Assembly (NCBI RefSeq): GCF_011043545.1 | Contig: NZ_JAAKGP010000001.1 | Location: 310,001-374,000 of the forward strand | Length of the DNA: 64,000 bases | DNA from: Rhodobacter sp. SGA-6-6 | GTDB lineage: Bacteria > Pseudomonadota > Alphaproteobacteria > Rhodobacterales > Rhodobacteraceae | Direction of reading: 5' to 3' | Shown: positions 32,091 through 40,928 of the stretch, one piece after another | Layout of the letters: every line of letters starts with the position of its first letter | Numbering within the stretch: the stretch's first letter is position 1 | Translations under genes and position numbers: made by a program | The notes under the pieces: generated by a model | Told to the model about the DNA's origin: nothing | The model's input: the letters and a program-made list of their open reading frames with translations, nothing else | Database searches by the model: none

Positions 32091-33602
32091 CTACTGCATC
32101 TGCACGCCGTTGACGAAGAGGCTGCCGCCCGCCCGGAACTCGATCTCCGAGACCAGCTGGTCCGGCCCCGCGCCGGGCTTTGCCATCATCGCCAGCCCCA
32201 TCCGCGCGCCCATCACGTCGTCCTCGGACACCACGCCGATCGCCACCAGCGCATCCATCAGCGCGTTGATCCCGTCCAGCGTGACGGTGACCTTGCCCTC
32301 CGGCGCCGGAAAGCCGCCGTAGGAGGCGAGGTCGGCGTTGTCGAAGGTCAGCGCGCCGGTCGCCGCCACCTGCGCCCCCGCCGCCTTGGCCAGCACCTGC
32401 GTCAGGTCCAGCGAGAACAGCTTCACCGGCAGCTCCGGCCCGTCCATCTGCACCGCCGGGTCGAGGATGTCGACCTGCCAGGCGCCGGTGCCCTTCACGT
32501 CCAGGATCGCCGTGACCGGATCGCGCTTCAGCGCGCCGCCCGGGTCGAACATGTTCCACAGGTCCTCGGTCATGGTCAGGTCGACCATCCTGAACAGGGC
32601 CGAGAAATCCGAGGGCTCGGTCGCCTTGGCCACCGGCATCGCCACGCCATAGGCGATCTCGGCGAAGGCGCCCTCCACCATCGGCATCGGGATGTCGAAG
32701 CCGGTGGCGTTGACGGTGCCGCCGGTCACGCCGAAGGCATAGTCCATCCGCTGCGCGTCCAACTTCACATGCGCGCTGCTGCCGGCCAGCGCCACCTCGA
32801 CATGACCGGGCTTGCCGGCCTCGGTCGCATCCACCGACAGGGCGATGGGGCCGGTGCCGTAGCTGCCGTCGACCATGAAGCCCGCCGCCAGCGCCGCCGA
32901 CATGTTCCCCGCCTGCATCAGCTCGGGCGAGACCATCACCGACTTGCCGCCGAACTTCGGCTCGGCCACGGTCAGGGTCACGTCGAAGGTGGTGTTCTGC
33001 TCCGGCTCGCTGCCCTTCACCGCCAGCGCCATGCTGGTGGCGGCGAAGGTGGAATCGTAGCTCTGCCCGCCGCCGGAGGGCGTGGCGGCATAGCTGCCGC
33101 TGAGGCCGGAAAGCGTCAGCCCGCCGGTCACGTCCACCGGCTTGCCCTCGGCATCGGTCACGTCCTTGGCCGTCAGCGTCAGCGCCTTGGCGGTGAAGTC
33201 GAACTTCGGCGCATCGACGGTGCCGGAGGCGACGACCTTCATCTCCTCCTGTCCCACCACCAGCGTGGCGGAGGACTTGTCGCTGCCCTCGGTGGCGGTC
33301 AGATTCACGTCATAGGCCGGCGGATAGGTGATCTCGACCGAGCCGTCGCCGAGGTCGCGGAAGCTGACCTCGGGGATGGTGGAGGCGATCACCGGGCCGT
33401 CGGGCACGGTCATCCCCACCGAGATACCGCTGACCACCAGCGTGTCGCCGTTGCGCGCCGTGCCGGTGGCGCTGATCGTCTGGCCCGCCGCGGCGGACAT
33501 CGCCTGCCAGCCCTCCCAGGCCTCTTCGGGCGTCAGGGACAGCGCGGATTGCGCGGACAGGGCCAAGGCAAGCGCCGTGGCGCCGGAAAGGCGGGAATAC
33601 AT
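32091..33602 (-). CDS. DUF2125 periplasmic protein B, paralogue of the following gene
   Basis: The 503-residue protein has a signal peptide (MYSRLSGATALALALSAQSALS) and a beta-rich, Ala/Gly/Thr-rich body. Positions aligned with protein A include LTPEEAWEGWQAM, MTEDLWNMFDPGGALKRDPVTAILDVKGTG and DQLVSEIEFRAGGSLFVNGVQM, so the pair arose by tandem duplication. The frame is open further upstream, but ATG 33602 places the signal peptide first. The preceding 531 bp hold only repeats. Confidence 0.83.
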   Translation of the reverse strand: MYSRLSGATALALALSAQSALSLTPEEAWEGWQAMSAAAGQTISATGTARNGDTLVVSGISVGMTVPDGPVIASTIPEVSFRDLGDGSVEITYPPAYDVNLTATEGSDKSSATLVVGQEEMKVVASGTVDAPKFDFTAKALTLTAKDVTDAEGKPVDVTGGLTLSGLSGSYAATPSGGGQSYDSTFAATSMALAVKGSEPEQNTTFDVTLTVAEPKFGGKSVMVSPELMQAGNMSAALAAGFMVDGSYGTGPIALSVDATEAGKPGHVEVALAGSSAHVKLDAQRMDYAFGVTGGTVNATGFDIPMPMVEGAFAEIAYGVAMPVAKATEPSDFSALFRMVDLTMTEDLWNMFDPGGALKRDPVTAILDVKGTGAWQVDILDPAVQMDGPELPVKLFSLDLTQVLAKAAGAQVAATGALTFDNADLASYGGFPAPEGKVTVTLDGINALMDALVAIGVVSEDDVMGARMGLAMMAKPGAGPDQLVSEIEFRAGGSLFVNGVQMQ

Positions 33603-33714
33603 GATCGAACCCCAGGTTTTTTCAATGCCGCCGCCATGGTGTCGCCCGCGGGCCGCGGGCGCAAGAGGAAAGGCGCCGCAGGGATGGCAGGCATTCCTGA
33701 CGTGGGCTCTTCCT

Positions 33715-33932
33715 CGCCTGACCCGGGCGGGAACAGGCGAGGCACTGCCTCGCCCCGCCCGTGCGTGACATGTCAACCGGAGGCGGTGGCAGCCCTGAAC
33801 CCCGAGAGGCCAGCGCCCGACCCGGCGGGCGAGAAGCGCCCGCCGAGGGGCGGGCGGGCGCTGGCCGGGTGCTTGGGGCACCCGGCCGGACAAGGGGATG
33901 TTCCGCCGTGGCGAAGGCACACGCCTTCGCCA
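33715..33932. repeat. Multi-hairpin dispersed repeat, copy 2
   Basis: This copy aligns with 15704-15923. It keeps GGCGAGGCA/TGCCTCGCC, the nested CCAGCGCCCG...CGGGCGCTGG stem and the terminal GGCGAAGGC/GCCTTCGCC (33910-33918, 33923-33931). The third stem is GGCCGGGTGC/GCACCCGGCC here, against GGCCGGGCC/GGCCCGGCC in copy 1, so both arms changed together. It lies in the divergent gap between the DUF2125 genes and the enoyl-CoA hydratase gene. Confidence 0.75.
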
Positions 33933-33947
33933 ATGCACCGGCGCAAA

Positions 33948-34065
33948 GGCGGGGTGAACCCCGCCCTACACCGGCCCCACCCGCCGGACCGGCCGGAATG
34001 ATCCTCGTAGGGCGGGGTTCACCCCGCCGATCCGCCCTCTCCGGGTAGGGCGGGGTCTCCCCGCC
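33948..34065. repeat. Cluster of three GGCGGGG hairpin repeats
   Basis: Three copies of the GGCGGGGTTCACCCCGCC-type palindrome (33948-33969 in reverse, 34007-34028, 34045-34065) lie within 118 bp. The last carries TCT in place of TTCA. The same unit ends yggS at 486-510. With the multi-hairpin element just before, the 33603-34133 gap is almost wholly repeat. Confidence 0.6.
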
Positions 34066-34133
34066 GGTCCGCCCTCCCCGATTGCGCGCCTTCCCGTTCC
34101 CTCCTAAGAAACCGCCAGCAAAGGAGCCGCGCC

Positions 34134-34745
34134 ATGATCCAGATCCAGGACGAAACCGACGGCCTCCTGCGGGTGCTCCGCCTGAACCGGCCGGACAAGG
34201 CCAATGCCTTGACCGCCGACATGCTGGAAGCCCTCGCCCTCGCCGTCGAGGGCGCCGGAAAGGCCAGGGCGCTGATCCTCACCGGCGAGGGCCGGGTGTT
34301 CTCGGCCGGGGCCGATCTGGAGGCCGCCGCTGCGGGCCTTGCCACCTCGCCGCTGTGGGAGCGGCTCTCCGCCGCCATCGCCGCATTCCCCGGCCTGACC
34401 GTGGCCGCGCTGAACGGCACCCTGGCCGGCGGCGCCTGCGGCATGGCGCTGGCCTGCGACCTGCGCCTCGCGGTGCCGGGGGCCAAGGTGTTCTACCCGG
34501 TGATGCGGCTCGGCTACCTGCCGCAGCCCTCGGACCCCGCCCGCCTTGCCGCGCTGGTCGGCCCGGCGCGGGCGAAGCTGATCCTGATGGCCGGCGCAAG
34601 GGTGGAAGCCGAGGAGGCCCTGTCCTGGGGCCTGATCGACCGCATCGTTCCGGCCGAGAGCCTGCTGGACAGCGCCCGCAGCCTTTGCGCCGATGTGCTG
34701 GCGGCCGGCCCCGGCCACGCCGCCGCGATCAAGCGGATGGTCTGA
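34134..34745 (+). CDS. Short enoyl-CoA hydratase/isomerase family protein
   Basis: The 203-residue crotonase-fold protein has the oxyanion-hole segments GRVFSAGADLEA and LNGTLAGGACGMALACDLRLA. It is about 50 residues shorter than typical enoyl-CoA hydratases (near 255), ending at AAIKRMV, so the C-terminal trimerisation helices are reduced. The catalytic Glu positions are not obvious at the second site (YLPQPSDPARL in place of the usual PxxGG). Substrate is unknown; it may be an isomerase or a non-hydratase member. It stands alone and converges on the TSUP gene. Confidence 0.83.
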   Translation: MIQIQDETDGLLRVLRLNRPDKANALTADMLEALALAVEGAGKARALILTGEGRVFSAGADLEAAAAGLATSPLWERLSAAIAAFPGLTVAALNGTLAGGACGMALACDLRLAVPGAKVFYPVMRLGYLPQPSDPARLAALVGPARAKLILMAGARVEAEEALSWGLIDRIVPAESLLDSARSLCADVLAAGPGHAAAIKRMV

Positions 34746-34750
34746 GGCGG

Positions 34751-35512
34751 CTACCCCAGGGCCTGCCAGATCAGCCGCAGCGCCATCGCGGTCGAGGTCG
34801 CCACCAGCAGCGGCCGGATCACCCGCGCGCCCACCCGCATCGCCAGCCTTGCGCCGAGCGCCGCCCCCAGCACCTGCCCGAGGGCCATCGCCAGCCCGGT
34901 CATCCACCACATGACCCCCGAGAAGGCGAAGACCAGCAGCGAGCCGAGGTTGGAGGCGAAGTTCAGCAGCTTGGTATGCGCCGTCGCCTTCAGCACCCCG
35001 AAGCCGGCCAGCGCCACGAAGGCGATCATGAAGAAACTGCCGGTCCCCGGCCCGAACAGCCCGTCATAGGCGGCGATCAGCGGCACCGCGGTGAAGGCGA
35101 AGACGCCGGGCCGCATCCGCTCCACCCGGTCGGCATCGCTCAGGCCCTTGCGGAAGGCGAAGAAGGCGGCGACGCCGATCAGGACCGCCGGCATCACCAG
35201 CCGCAGCACCTCGGCCGGGATCAGATGCGCCAGCAGCGCGCCGCCGGCCCCGCCGAGGCCGGAAATCGCCGCCATCCCGGCCTGGTCGCGCAGCCGCACA
35301 TGCCCGGCCCTGGCATAGGCCAGCGAAGCGGTGGCCGAGCCGAAGGTGCCTTGCAGCTTGTTGGTCGCCAGCGCCTCGACCGGGCTGGCCCCGGCCAGCA
35401 GCAGCGCCGGCACCGTGATCAGCCCGCCGCCGCCGGCGATGGCATCCACGAAGCCCGCGACGACCGCCGCAAGCACCAGCAGAACCGCAAGATCGGTGGC
35501 AATCTCGAACAT
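34751..35512 (-). CDS. TauE/SafE (TSUP) family anion exporter
   Basis: The 253-residue membrane protein has about eight hydrophobic segments and the TSUP half-repeat signatures GFVDAIAGGGGLITVPALL and the later LFGPGTGSFFMIAF. Family members move sulfite, sulfoacetate or other small organosulfur anions. It is the last gene of serB-GNAT-TSUP, with a 50-bp gap after the GNAT gene. The substrate is not known. Confidence 0.88.
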   Translation of the reverse strand: MFEIATDLAVLLVLAAVVAGFVDAIAGGGGLITVPALLLAGASPVEALATNKLQGTFGSATASLAYARAGHVRLRDQAGMAAISGLGGAGGALLAHLIPAEVLRLVMPAVLIGVAAFFAFRKGLSDADRVERMRPGVFAFTAVPLIAAYDGLFGPGTGSFFMIAFVALAGFGVLKATAHTKLLNFASNLGSLLVFAFSGVMWWMTGLAMALGQVLGAALGARLAMRVGARVIRPLLVATSTAMALRLIWQALG

Positions 35513-35562
35513 CCCCGGCTTGTGGCCTGTCCCGGGACGGGCGGCAAGCCCCCGCGCGAAGG

Positions 35563-36042
35563 CTACAGGTCGAACCGGCGCGAGACGCGGCCGACCTTGC
35601 GCCCGTCCTCCAGCGCCCAGTCGGGGTCCCGGGCGTAGTCGGTGAAACCGATGCGGCCGTAATAGGCCAGACCCGGCACGTTGTCGGCCCGGATGGTGGC
35701 GTTCAGCGTCGCCAGCCCTTTCGCCCGCACCGCCGCGCAGGTGGCGGCGAACAGCGCCGCGCCGGTCCCCTTGGCCTGCACCCCCGGCGCGACGAAGGTG
35801 CCGATGTCGCCCCAGCCCCGGGGCAGTCCCGGCCAGACCCCGACCGCCTGGAAGCCGATCACCTGCCCGTCCTCTTCCGCCACCACGCAGGTCAGCGCCT
35901 CCGGCCCGTCGATGTAGTCGGCACGCACCTGCGCCTCGGTCTTCGGGTGCTGGTGCGCGGTGGTGCCGCCGAGGACGATGATGGCATTCAGGAGCGCGGC
36001 CATGGCCCCGGCATCCTCCGGCGCGGCATTGCGAACGATCAT
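35563..36042 (-). CDS. GNAT family N-acetyltransferase
   Basis: The 159-residue protein has the GNAT acetyl-CoA loop QAKGTGAALFAA (motif A) after the strand DIGTFVAPGV, and motif B LNATIRADNVPGLAYYGRIGFTD. The small size and IGFQAVGVWPGLPRGWGDIGTF resemble phosphinothricin/L-amino-acid acetyltransferases, but the substrate is uncertain. Its ATG overlaps the serB stop by 4 nt. Confidence 0.88.
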   Translation of the reverse strand: MIVRNAAPEDAGAMAALLNAIIVLGGTTAHQHPKTEAQVRADYIDGPEALTCVVAEEDGQVIGFQAVGVWPGLPRGWGDIGTFVAPGVQAKGTGAALFAATCAAVRAKGLATLNATIRADNVPGLAYYGRIGFTDYARDPDWALEDGRKVGRVSRRFDL

Positions 36043-36914
36043 TCCGAAAACTCCTCTCGGCCATAGCCTTGCAGGTAAAGCAGCGCGGTCAGGTCGCCGT
36101 GGTTCACCCGCACGCTGCATTCGGCCTGCACCTTCGGCTTGGCGTGCAGCGCCACCCCCGTCCCGGCGGCCAGCAGCATCGGCAGGTCGTTGGCGCCGTC
36201 GCCCACGGCAATGGCATCGGCCGGGGAAATCCCCAGCCGGGCGCAAATCTCCTGCAACGCCAGCAACTTGGCCTCCTTGCCGAGGATCGGCTCCGCCACG
36301 GTCCCGACCAGCACCCCGCCTTCGGCCAGCAGCAGGTTGGCCCGGTTCTCGTGGAACCCCAGCCGCTCGGCAATCGCCGCGGTGAAGGCAGTGAACCCGC
36401 CCGAGACCAGCGCGGTATGCCCGCCGTTCGCCCGCATCGTCGCCAGCAGCGCCGGCCCCCCGGGCATCAGCGTGATCCGGTCGCGCAGCACCCGGGCGAT
36501 CACCTCTTCGGGCAGGCCCTTCAACAGGCCCACCCGCTCGCGCAGCGCGGCCTCGAAGTCCAGCTCGCCGTTCATCGCCCGCGCGGTGATCCCGGCGACA
36601 TGGGCGCCGACCCCGGCCTCCTCGGCCAATTCGTCGATGCATTCCTGCCGGATCATCGTCGAATCCATGTCGGCGATCAGCAGCCGTTTCCGGCGGCCCT
36701 CGCTCGGCTGGATCGCAAGGTCCACCCGCAGCGGTTGCAGGCTTTCCCAGACCTCCCATTGATTGGCCGGCATCGCCTCCACCGCGAACTCCGCCGCCAC
36801 GCCCGGGTCCAGCCAGCGCGCCTCGCCGCCGCCCCAGGCGTTGCGGAGGGACTCGACCAAAGCGCGGTCCAGCACCGGGGTCTCGGGATCGGTCAGCAGG
36901 GTGACGGTGAACAT
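36039..36914 (-). CDS. serB: Phosphoserine phosphatase
   Basis: The 291-residue HAD phosphatase hydrolyses phosphoserine to serine. Motif I is [21 protein letters not shown], motif II ALVSGGF, and motif [16 protein letters not shown] with [11 protein letters not shown]. An N-terminal ACT-like region of ~75 residues is typical of alphaproteobacterial SerB. It is divergent from serC, 131 bp away, so all three serine-pathway genes lie together. Confidence 0.96.
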   Translation of the reverse strand: MFTVTLLTDPETPVLDRALVESLRNAWGGGEARWLDPGVAAEFAVEAMPANQWEVWESLQPLRVDLAIQPSEGRRKRLLIADMDSTMIRQECIDELAEEAGVGAHVAGITARAMNGELDFEAALRERVGLLKGLPEEVIARVLRDRITLMPGGPALLATMRANGGHTALVSGGFTAFTAAIAERLGFHENRANLLLAEGGVLVGTVAEPILGKEAKLLALQEICARLGISPADAIAVGDGANDLPMLLAAGTGVALHAKPKVQAECSVRVNHGDLTALLYLQGYGREEFSE

Positions 36915-36960
36915 GGGCCTGTCGCTTTTGCTCGATGATGCGGCGCATTACCGCGATTTT

Positions 36961-37040
36961 CCCGCTTGTGCCAGAGCCGCGCTGCCGCTATTCCCCGCGG
37001 CGGGACACCCTTCCCCAACGAAGGGCTTTTAGCTGGAAGG
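36961..37040 (+). promoter_or_regulatory. Candidate serC leader RNA
   Basis: The 5' region of serC holds a CCGC/GCGG stem (about 36985-37000) and a perfect hairpin CCCTTC/GAAGGG (37008-37013, 37020-37025) followed by CTTTT, a short terminator-like structure placed just before the GGAAGG ribosome site (37035-37040). A conserved 'serC' leader motif is known from alphaproteobacteria upstream of serC-serA, and the order here is the same. I infer this family from position and shape; I could not align it. Confidence 0.5.
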
Positions 37041-37045
37041 CTACC

Positions 37046-38203
37046 ATGACCGACTTGAAGACCCCGGCCGCGCTGCCGGCAAACCCGCGTTTCTCCTCGG
37101 GCCCCTGCGCAAAGATCCCCGATTATTCCCTGGACTTGCTGGCGGGCGCCCCCCTGGGCCGCAGCCACCGCGCCGCCGTGGGCAAGGCGAAGCTGAAGGA
37201 AGCCATCGACCTGACGCGCGAAATCCTCGGCGTTCCGAACGGCTATCGCATCGGCATCGTCCCCGCCTCGGACACCGGCGCCGTCGAAATGGCGCTGTGG
37301 AGCCTGCTGGGCGCCCGGCCGGTCGAGATGCTGGCCTGGGAAAGCTTCGGCGAGGGCTGGGTCACCGATGTGGTCAAGCAGCTGAAGCTGGATGCCACGG
37401 TGCGGCGCGCGCCCTATGGGCAGATCGTCGACCTGACCACCGTCGATTTCGACCGCGATGTGGTCTTCACCTGGAACGGCACCACCTCGGGCTGCCGGGT
37501 CCCGAACGGCGATGCCATCCCGGCGGACCGGCTGGGCCTGACGATCTGCGACGCCACCAGCGCCGCCTTCGCCATGGACCTGCCCTGGGACAAGCTGGAC
37601 GTCGTAACCTTCTCCTGGCAGAAGGTCCTCGGCGGCGAGGGCGCGCATGGGATGCTGATCCTGTCCCCCCGCGCGGTGGAGCGGCTGGAGACCTACACCC
37701 CCGCCTGGCCGCTGCCGAAGATCTTCCGGCTGACCGCCAAGGGCAAGCTGAACGAAGGCATCTTCGCCGGCGAGACCATCAACACCCCCTCGATGCTGGC
37801 GAACGAGGATTACCTCGTGGCGCTGAAATGGGCGAAGTCGGTCGGCGGCCTCAGGGGCTTGATCGCCCGGGCCGAGGCGAATGCGAAGACGGTCTGGGAC
37901 TTCTGCGCCAGCCGCGACTGGATCGCCAATCTGGCCGAGACGCCGGAGATCGCCTCCACCACCAGCGTCTGCCTGAAGTTCACCGACCCGCGGATCGTGG
38001 ACGGCGCAGCCTTCGCCAAGGCGGTGGCGAAACGGATCGAGACGGCGGGGGCGGGCTACGACCTCGGCGCCTACCGCGACGCGCCCCCGGGCCTGCGGAT
38101 CTGGTGCGGATCGACGGTGGAAACCGCCGATGTGGCCGCGCTGCTGCCCTGGATCGAATGGGCCTACCGCGCCGAGATTGCGGCGCTGGCCGAGGCCGCT
38201 TGA
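37046..38203 (+). CDS. serC: Phosphoserine transaminase
   Basis: The 385-residue PLP enzyme converts 3-phosphohydroxypyruvate to phosphoserine. It is of the alphaproteobacterial SerC type: [88 protein letters not shown] with the PLP lysine. The ATG at 37046 follows GGAAGG. serA follows after 100 bp that contain two hairpins. Confidence 0.96.
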   Translation: MTDLKTPAALPANPRFSSGPCAKIPDYSLDLLAGAPLGRSHRAAVGKAKLKEAIDLTREILGVPNGYRIGIVPASDTGAVEMALWSLLGARPVEMLAWESFGEGWVTDVVKQLKLDATVRRAPYGQIVDLTTVDFDRDVVFTWNGTTSGCRVPNGDAIPADRLGLTICDATSAAFAMDLPWDKLDVVTFSWQKVLGGEGAHGMLILSPRAVERLETYTPAWPLPKIFRLTAKGKLNEGIFAGETINTPSMLANEDYLVALKWAKSVGGLRGLIARAEANAKTVWDFCASRDWIANLAETPEIASTTSVCLKFTDPRIVDGAAFAKAVAKRIETAGAGYDLGAYRDAPPGLRIWCGSTVETADVAALLPWIEWAYRAEIAALAEAA

Positions 38204-38213
38204 GCCAACCCCG

Positions 38214-38272
38214 CCCCGGATCTGATCCGGGGCCTCCCTTCATCACAAGAGGTCCCGGGTCAGGCCCGGGAC
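38214..38272. repeat. Two palindromes between serC and serA
   Basis: CCCCGGAT/ATCCGGGG (38214-38221, 38225-38232) and GTCCCGGG/CCCGGGAC (38252-38259, 38265-38272) are perfect 8-bp hairpins. They look like REP-type units and could modulate serC-serA mRNA ratio by partial termination or mRNA protection. Confidence 0.55.
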
Positions 38273-38303
38273 GCGATGTCCCAGAAACCTACAGGTCACT
38301 CTC

Positions 38304-39896
38304 ATGCCCAAAGTCCTCGTTTCCGACGAACTTTCCGAAACCGCCGTCCAGATCTTCCGCGACCGCGGGGTCGAGGTCGACTACCTGCCGAAGCTCGGCA
38401 AGGACAAGGAAAAGCTGGCCGAGATCATCGGCAATTACGACGGCCTCGCCATCCGTTCCGCCACCAAGGTCACCGAGAAGCTGCTGGCCAATGCCACAAG
38501 GCTGAAGGTGGTCGGCCGCGCCGGGATCGGGGTGGACAACGTGGACATCCCGGCGGCGTCCAAGAAGGGCGTCATCGTGATGAACACGCCCTTCGGCAAC
38601 TCGATCACCACCGCCGAACACGCCATCGCGCTGATGTTCGCCCTGGCCCGGCAGATCCCCGAGGCCAATGCCTCCACCCATGCCGGCAAATGGGAGAAAT
38701 CGCGCTTCATGGGGGTGGAGCTGTTCAACAAGACCCTCGGCGTGATCGGCGCCGGCAACATCGGCGGCATCGTCTGCGACCGCGCGGTGGGGCTGCACAT
38801 GAAGGTGATCGCCTACGATCCCTTCCTGTCCGAGGACCGCGCCAAGGCCATGGGCGTGACCAAGGTGGACCTGGACGAGTTGCTGGCCCGGGCCGACTTC
38901 ATCACCCTGCACGTGCCACTGACCGACAAGACCCGCAACATCCTGTCGCGCGAGAACCTGGCGAAGACGAAAAAGGGCGTCCGCATCATCAACTGCGCCC
39001 GCGGCGGTCTGGTGGACGAGGCGGCGCTGAAGGACGCGCTGGATGCGGGCCATGTCGCCGGTGCCGCGCTGGACGTGTTCGAGGTGGAGCCTGCCACCGA
39101 GAACCTGCTGTTCAACCACCCCAACGTGGTGGTGACCCCCCACCTCGGCGCCTCCACCACCGAGGCGCAGGAGAACGTGGCCCTGCAGGTGGCCGAGCAG
39201 ATGTCGGACTACCTGCTGACCGGCGCGGTGCAGAACGCGCTGAATATGCCGAACGTCAGCGCCGAGGAAGCCGCCGTGATGGGACCATGGGTGAAACTCG
39301 CCTCCCACCTCGGCGCCTTCATCGGCCAGATGACCGACGAGCCGATCAAGGCCATCAACATCCTCTACGACGGCCGCGTGGCCGAGATGAACGTGGCGGC
39401 GCTGAACCAGTCGGTCATCGCCGGCGTGTTGAAGGCGCAGAACCCGGATGTGAACCTGGTCTCCGCGCCGGTGGTTGCCAAGGACAAGGGCATCCAGATC
39501 TCGACCACCCGCCAGGACAAGACCGGGGTCTTCGACGCCTATGTCAAGGTGACGATGGTGACCGACAAGCGCGAGCGGTCCATCGCCGGCACCTGCTTCT
39601 CGGACGGCAAGCCGCGGTTCATCCAGATCAAGGGGATCAACATCGACGCCGAGGTGGGCGAGCACATGCTCTACACCACCAACGAGGACGTGCCGGGCAT
39701 CATCGGCCTTCTCGGCATGACCATGGGCAAGAACGGGGTGAACATCGCCAACTTCACTCTCGGCCGGTCGGGGGTGGGGCAGGACGCCATCGCGCTGCTG
39801 TATCTGGACCAGCAGATCGACCCGAAGGTGGTGCAGACGCTGGAATCCACCGGCCTGTTCCAGCAGGTGAAACCGCTGCACTTCGCGGGTGCGTAA
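38304..39896 (+). CDS. serA: D-3-phosphoglycerate dehydrogenase
   Basis: The 530-residue enzyme starts the serine pathway by oxidising 3-phosphoglycerate. The NAD-binding domain shows LGVIGAGNIGGIV and the catalytic Arg (INCARGG), Glu (VEPATENLLFNHPNVVVTPHLG) and His. It is the long form with an intervening domain and a C-terminal ACT domain (NEDVPGIIGLLGMTMGKNGVNIANFTLGR), which may sense serine. It lies after serC in the same direction. Confidence 0.97.
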   Translation: MPKVLVSDELSETAVQIFRDRGVEVDYLPKLGKDKEKLAEIIGNYDGLAIRSATKVTEKLLANATRLKVVGRAGIGVDNVDIPAASKKGVIVMNTPFGNSITTAEHAIALMFALARQIPEANASTHAGKWEKSRFMGVELFNKTLGVIGAGNIGGIVCDRAVGLHMKVIAYDPFLSEDRAKAMGVTKVDLDELLARADFITLHVPLTDKTRNILSRENLAKTKKGVRIINCARGGLVDEAALKDALDAGHVAGAALDVFEVEPATENLLFNHPNVVVTPHLGASTTEAQENVALQVAEQMSDYLLTGAVQNALNMPNVSAEEAAVMGPWVKLASHLGAFIGQMTDEPIKAINILYDGRVAEMNVAALNQSVIAGVLKAQNPDVNLVSAPVVAKDKGIQISTTRQDKTGVFDAYVKVTMVTDKRERSIAGTCFSDGKPRFIQIKGINIDAEVGEHMLYTTNEDVPGIIGLLGMTMGKNGVNIANFTLGRSGVGQDAIALLYLDQQIDPKVVQTLESTGLFQQVKPLHFAGA

Positions 39897-39925
39897 GAGG
39901 TGGCCCTTGCCTCTTCCTCTCGACG

Positions 39926-39970
39926 GAAATACTCCACAGGGGGTCCGGGGGACGTGAAGTCCCCCGGCGC
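39926..39970. repeat. AAATAyyCC-GGGGG repeat, copy 2
   Basis: AAATACTCC, then GGGGGTCC and the perfect hairpin GGGGGAC/GTCCCCC with a 5-nt loop. It follows serA and could act as its terminator, though no T-run follows on the plus strand. Confidence 0.55.
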
Positions 39971-39993
39971 CTGCCACCCGCGAAAGGCATCCC

Positions 39994-40728
39994 ATGCGCG
40001 CCTATGCCGTCGGCGACATCCACGGGCACCTCGGCCTGCTGCAGGGCGTCCACGACCTGATCGCGGCCGACATGGCGCGGAACGGCGCGGCGCCGGTGGT
40101 GCATGTGGGCGACCTGGTGGACCGCGGCGCCGACAGCCGGGGCGTGATCGACTGGCTGATGCGGGGCCTTGCCGAGGGGCGCGACTGGGTGGTGCTGAAG
40201 GGCAACCACGACCGCATGTTCTGGCGCTTCCTGCGCGACCCGGCCGAGGCCGAGCCCGGGCTGCGCCCCGACCTTTCCTGGCTGCATCCCCGCATCGGCG
40301 GGGTGGAGACCTTGCAATCCTACGGCATCCGCTCGGCCGGGGACCGGCCCATCGCCGCCGTCCATGCCGATGCCGCGGCGGCGGTGCCGCAGGCGCATCG
40401 GGAGTTTCTCGAAACCCTTCCCTCGTCGCACCGGATCGGCGAGGTGCTGTTCGCCCATGCCGGCATCCGCCCCGGCGTGGCGTTGCAGGACCAGACCGAG
40501 ACCGACCTGATCTGGATCCGCGACCCGTTCCTGAAGTTCACCGGCAGCTTCGGCCCGCTGGTGATCCACGGCCATACCGCCATCGACGCCCCCACCCATT
40601 ACGGCAACCGGGTGAACATCGACAGCTCCGCCGCCTATGGCGGCCCGGTCTCCGCCGTGGCGGTGGAGGGGCACGAGGTCTTCCTGCTGACGCCGCAGGG
40701 ACGGGTGCCGCTTCAGCCGGCGGGCTGA
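39994..40728 (+). CDS. Calcineurin-like metallophosphoesterase (PrpA-type)
   Basis: The 244-residue protein has the dinuclear-metal motifs GDIHGH, HVGDLVDRGADSRGV, LKGNHDRMFW and HGHTAID, as in PPP-family protein phosphatases and symmetric diadenosine tetraphosphatases. It is cytosolic. The substrate (phosphoprotein or Ap4A) is not determined. Its end overlaps the convergent DUF2783 gene by 16 nt. Confidence 0.9.
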   Translation: MRAYAVGDIHGHLGLLQGVHDLIAADMARNGAAPVVHVGDLVDRGADSRGVIDWLMRGLAEGRDWVVLKGNHDRMFWRFLRDPAEAEPGLRPDLSWLHPRIGGVETLQSYGIRSAGDRPIAAVHADAAAAVPQAHREFLETLPSSHRIGEVLFAHAGIRPGVALQDQTETDLIWIRDPFLKFTGSFGPLVIHGHTAIDAPTHYGNRVNIDSSAAYGGPVSAVAVEGHEVFLLTPQGRVPLQPAG

Positions 40729-40928
40729 ACCGTCTGGGCCCCGTCGCGGGCCAGCGCCAGCGCCAGTTCCAGCACCTTGCGGTCGCCGATGTGGTTGGCC
40801 AGCACCAGCACCAGCCGGGCGTTCAGCGCATGGCTTTCCGCCTCGGTCAGGCCCCGGTGGGCGGCCAGCAGGCTGGCGTAGAAGGTATCGGCATCGGCAA
40901 TGTTCGGCGTGGTGATCAGATGGCTCAT
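40713..40928 (-). CDS. DUF2783 family small protein
   Basis: The 71-residue protein matches DUF2783: IADADTFYASLLAAHRGLTEAESHALNARLVLVLANHIGDRKVLELALALAR, all helical and soluble. Such proteins accompany FAD-dependent aromatic hydroxylases of the same cluster; here its ATG overlaps the hydroxylase stop by 4 nt. A role as small accessory subunit is inference. Confidence 0.83.
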   Translation of the reverse strand: MSHLITTPNIADADTFYASLLAAHRGLTEAESHALNARLVLVLANHIGDRKVLELALALARDGAQTVQPAG

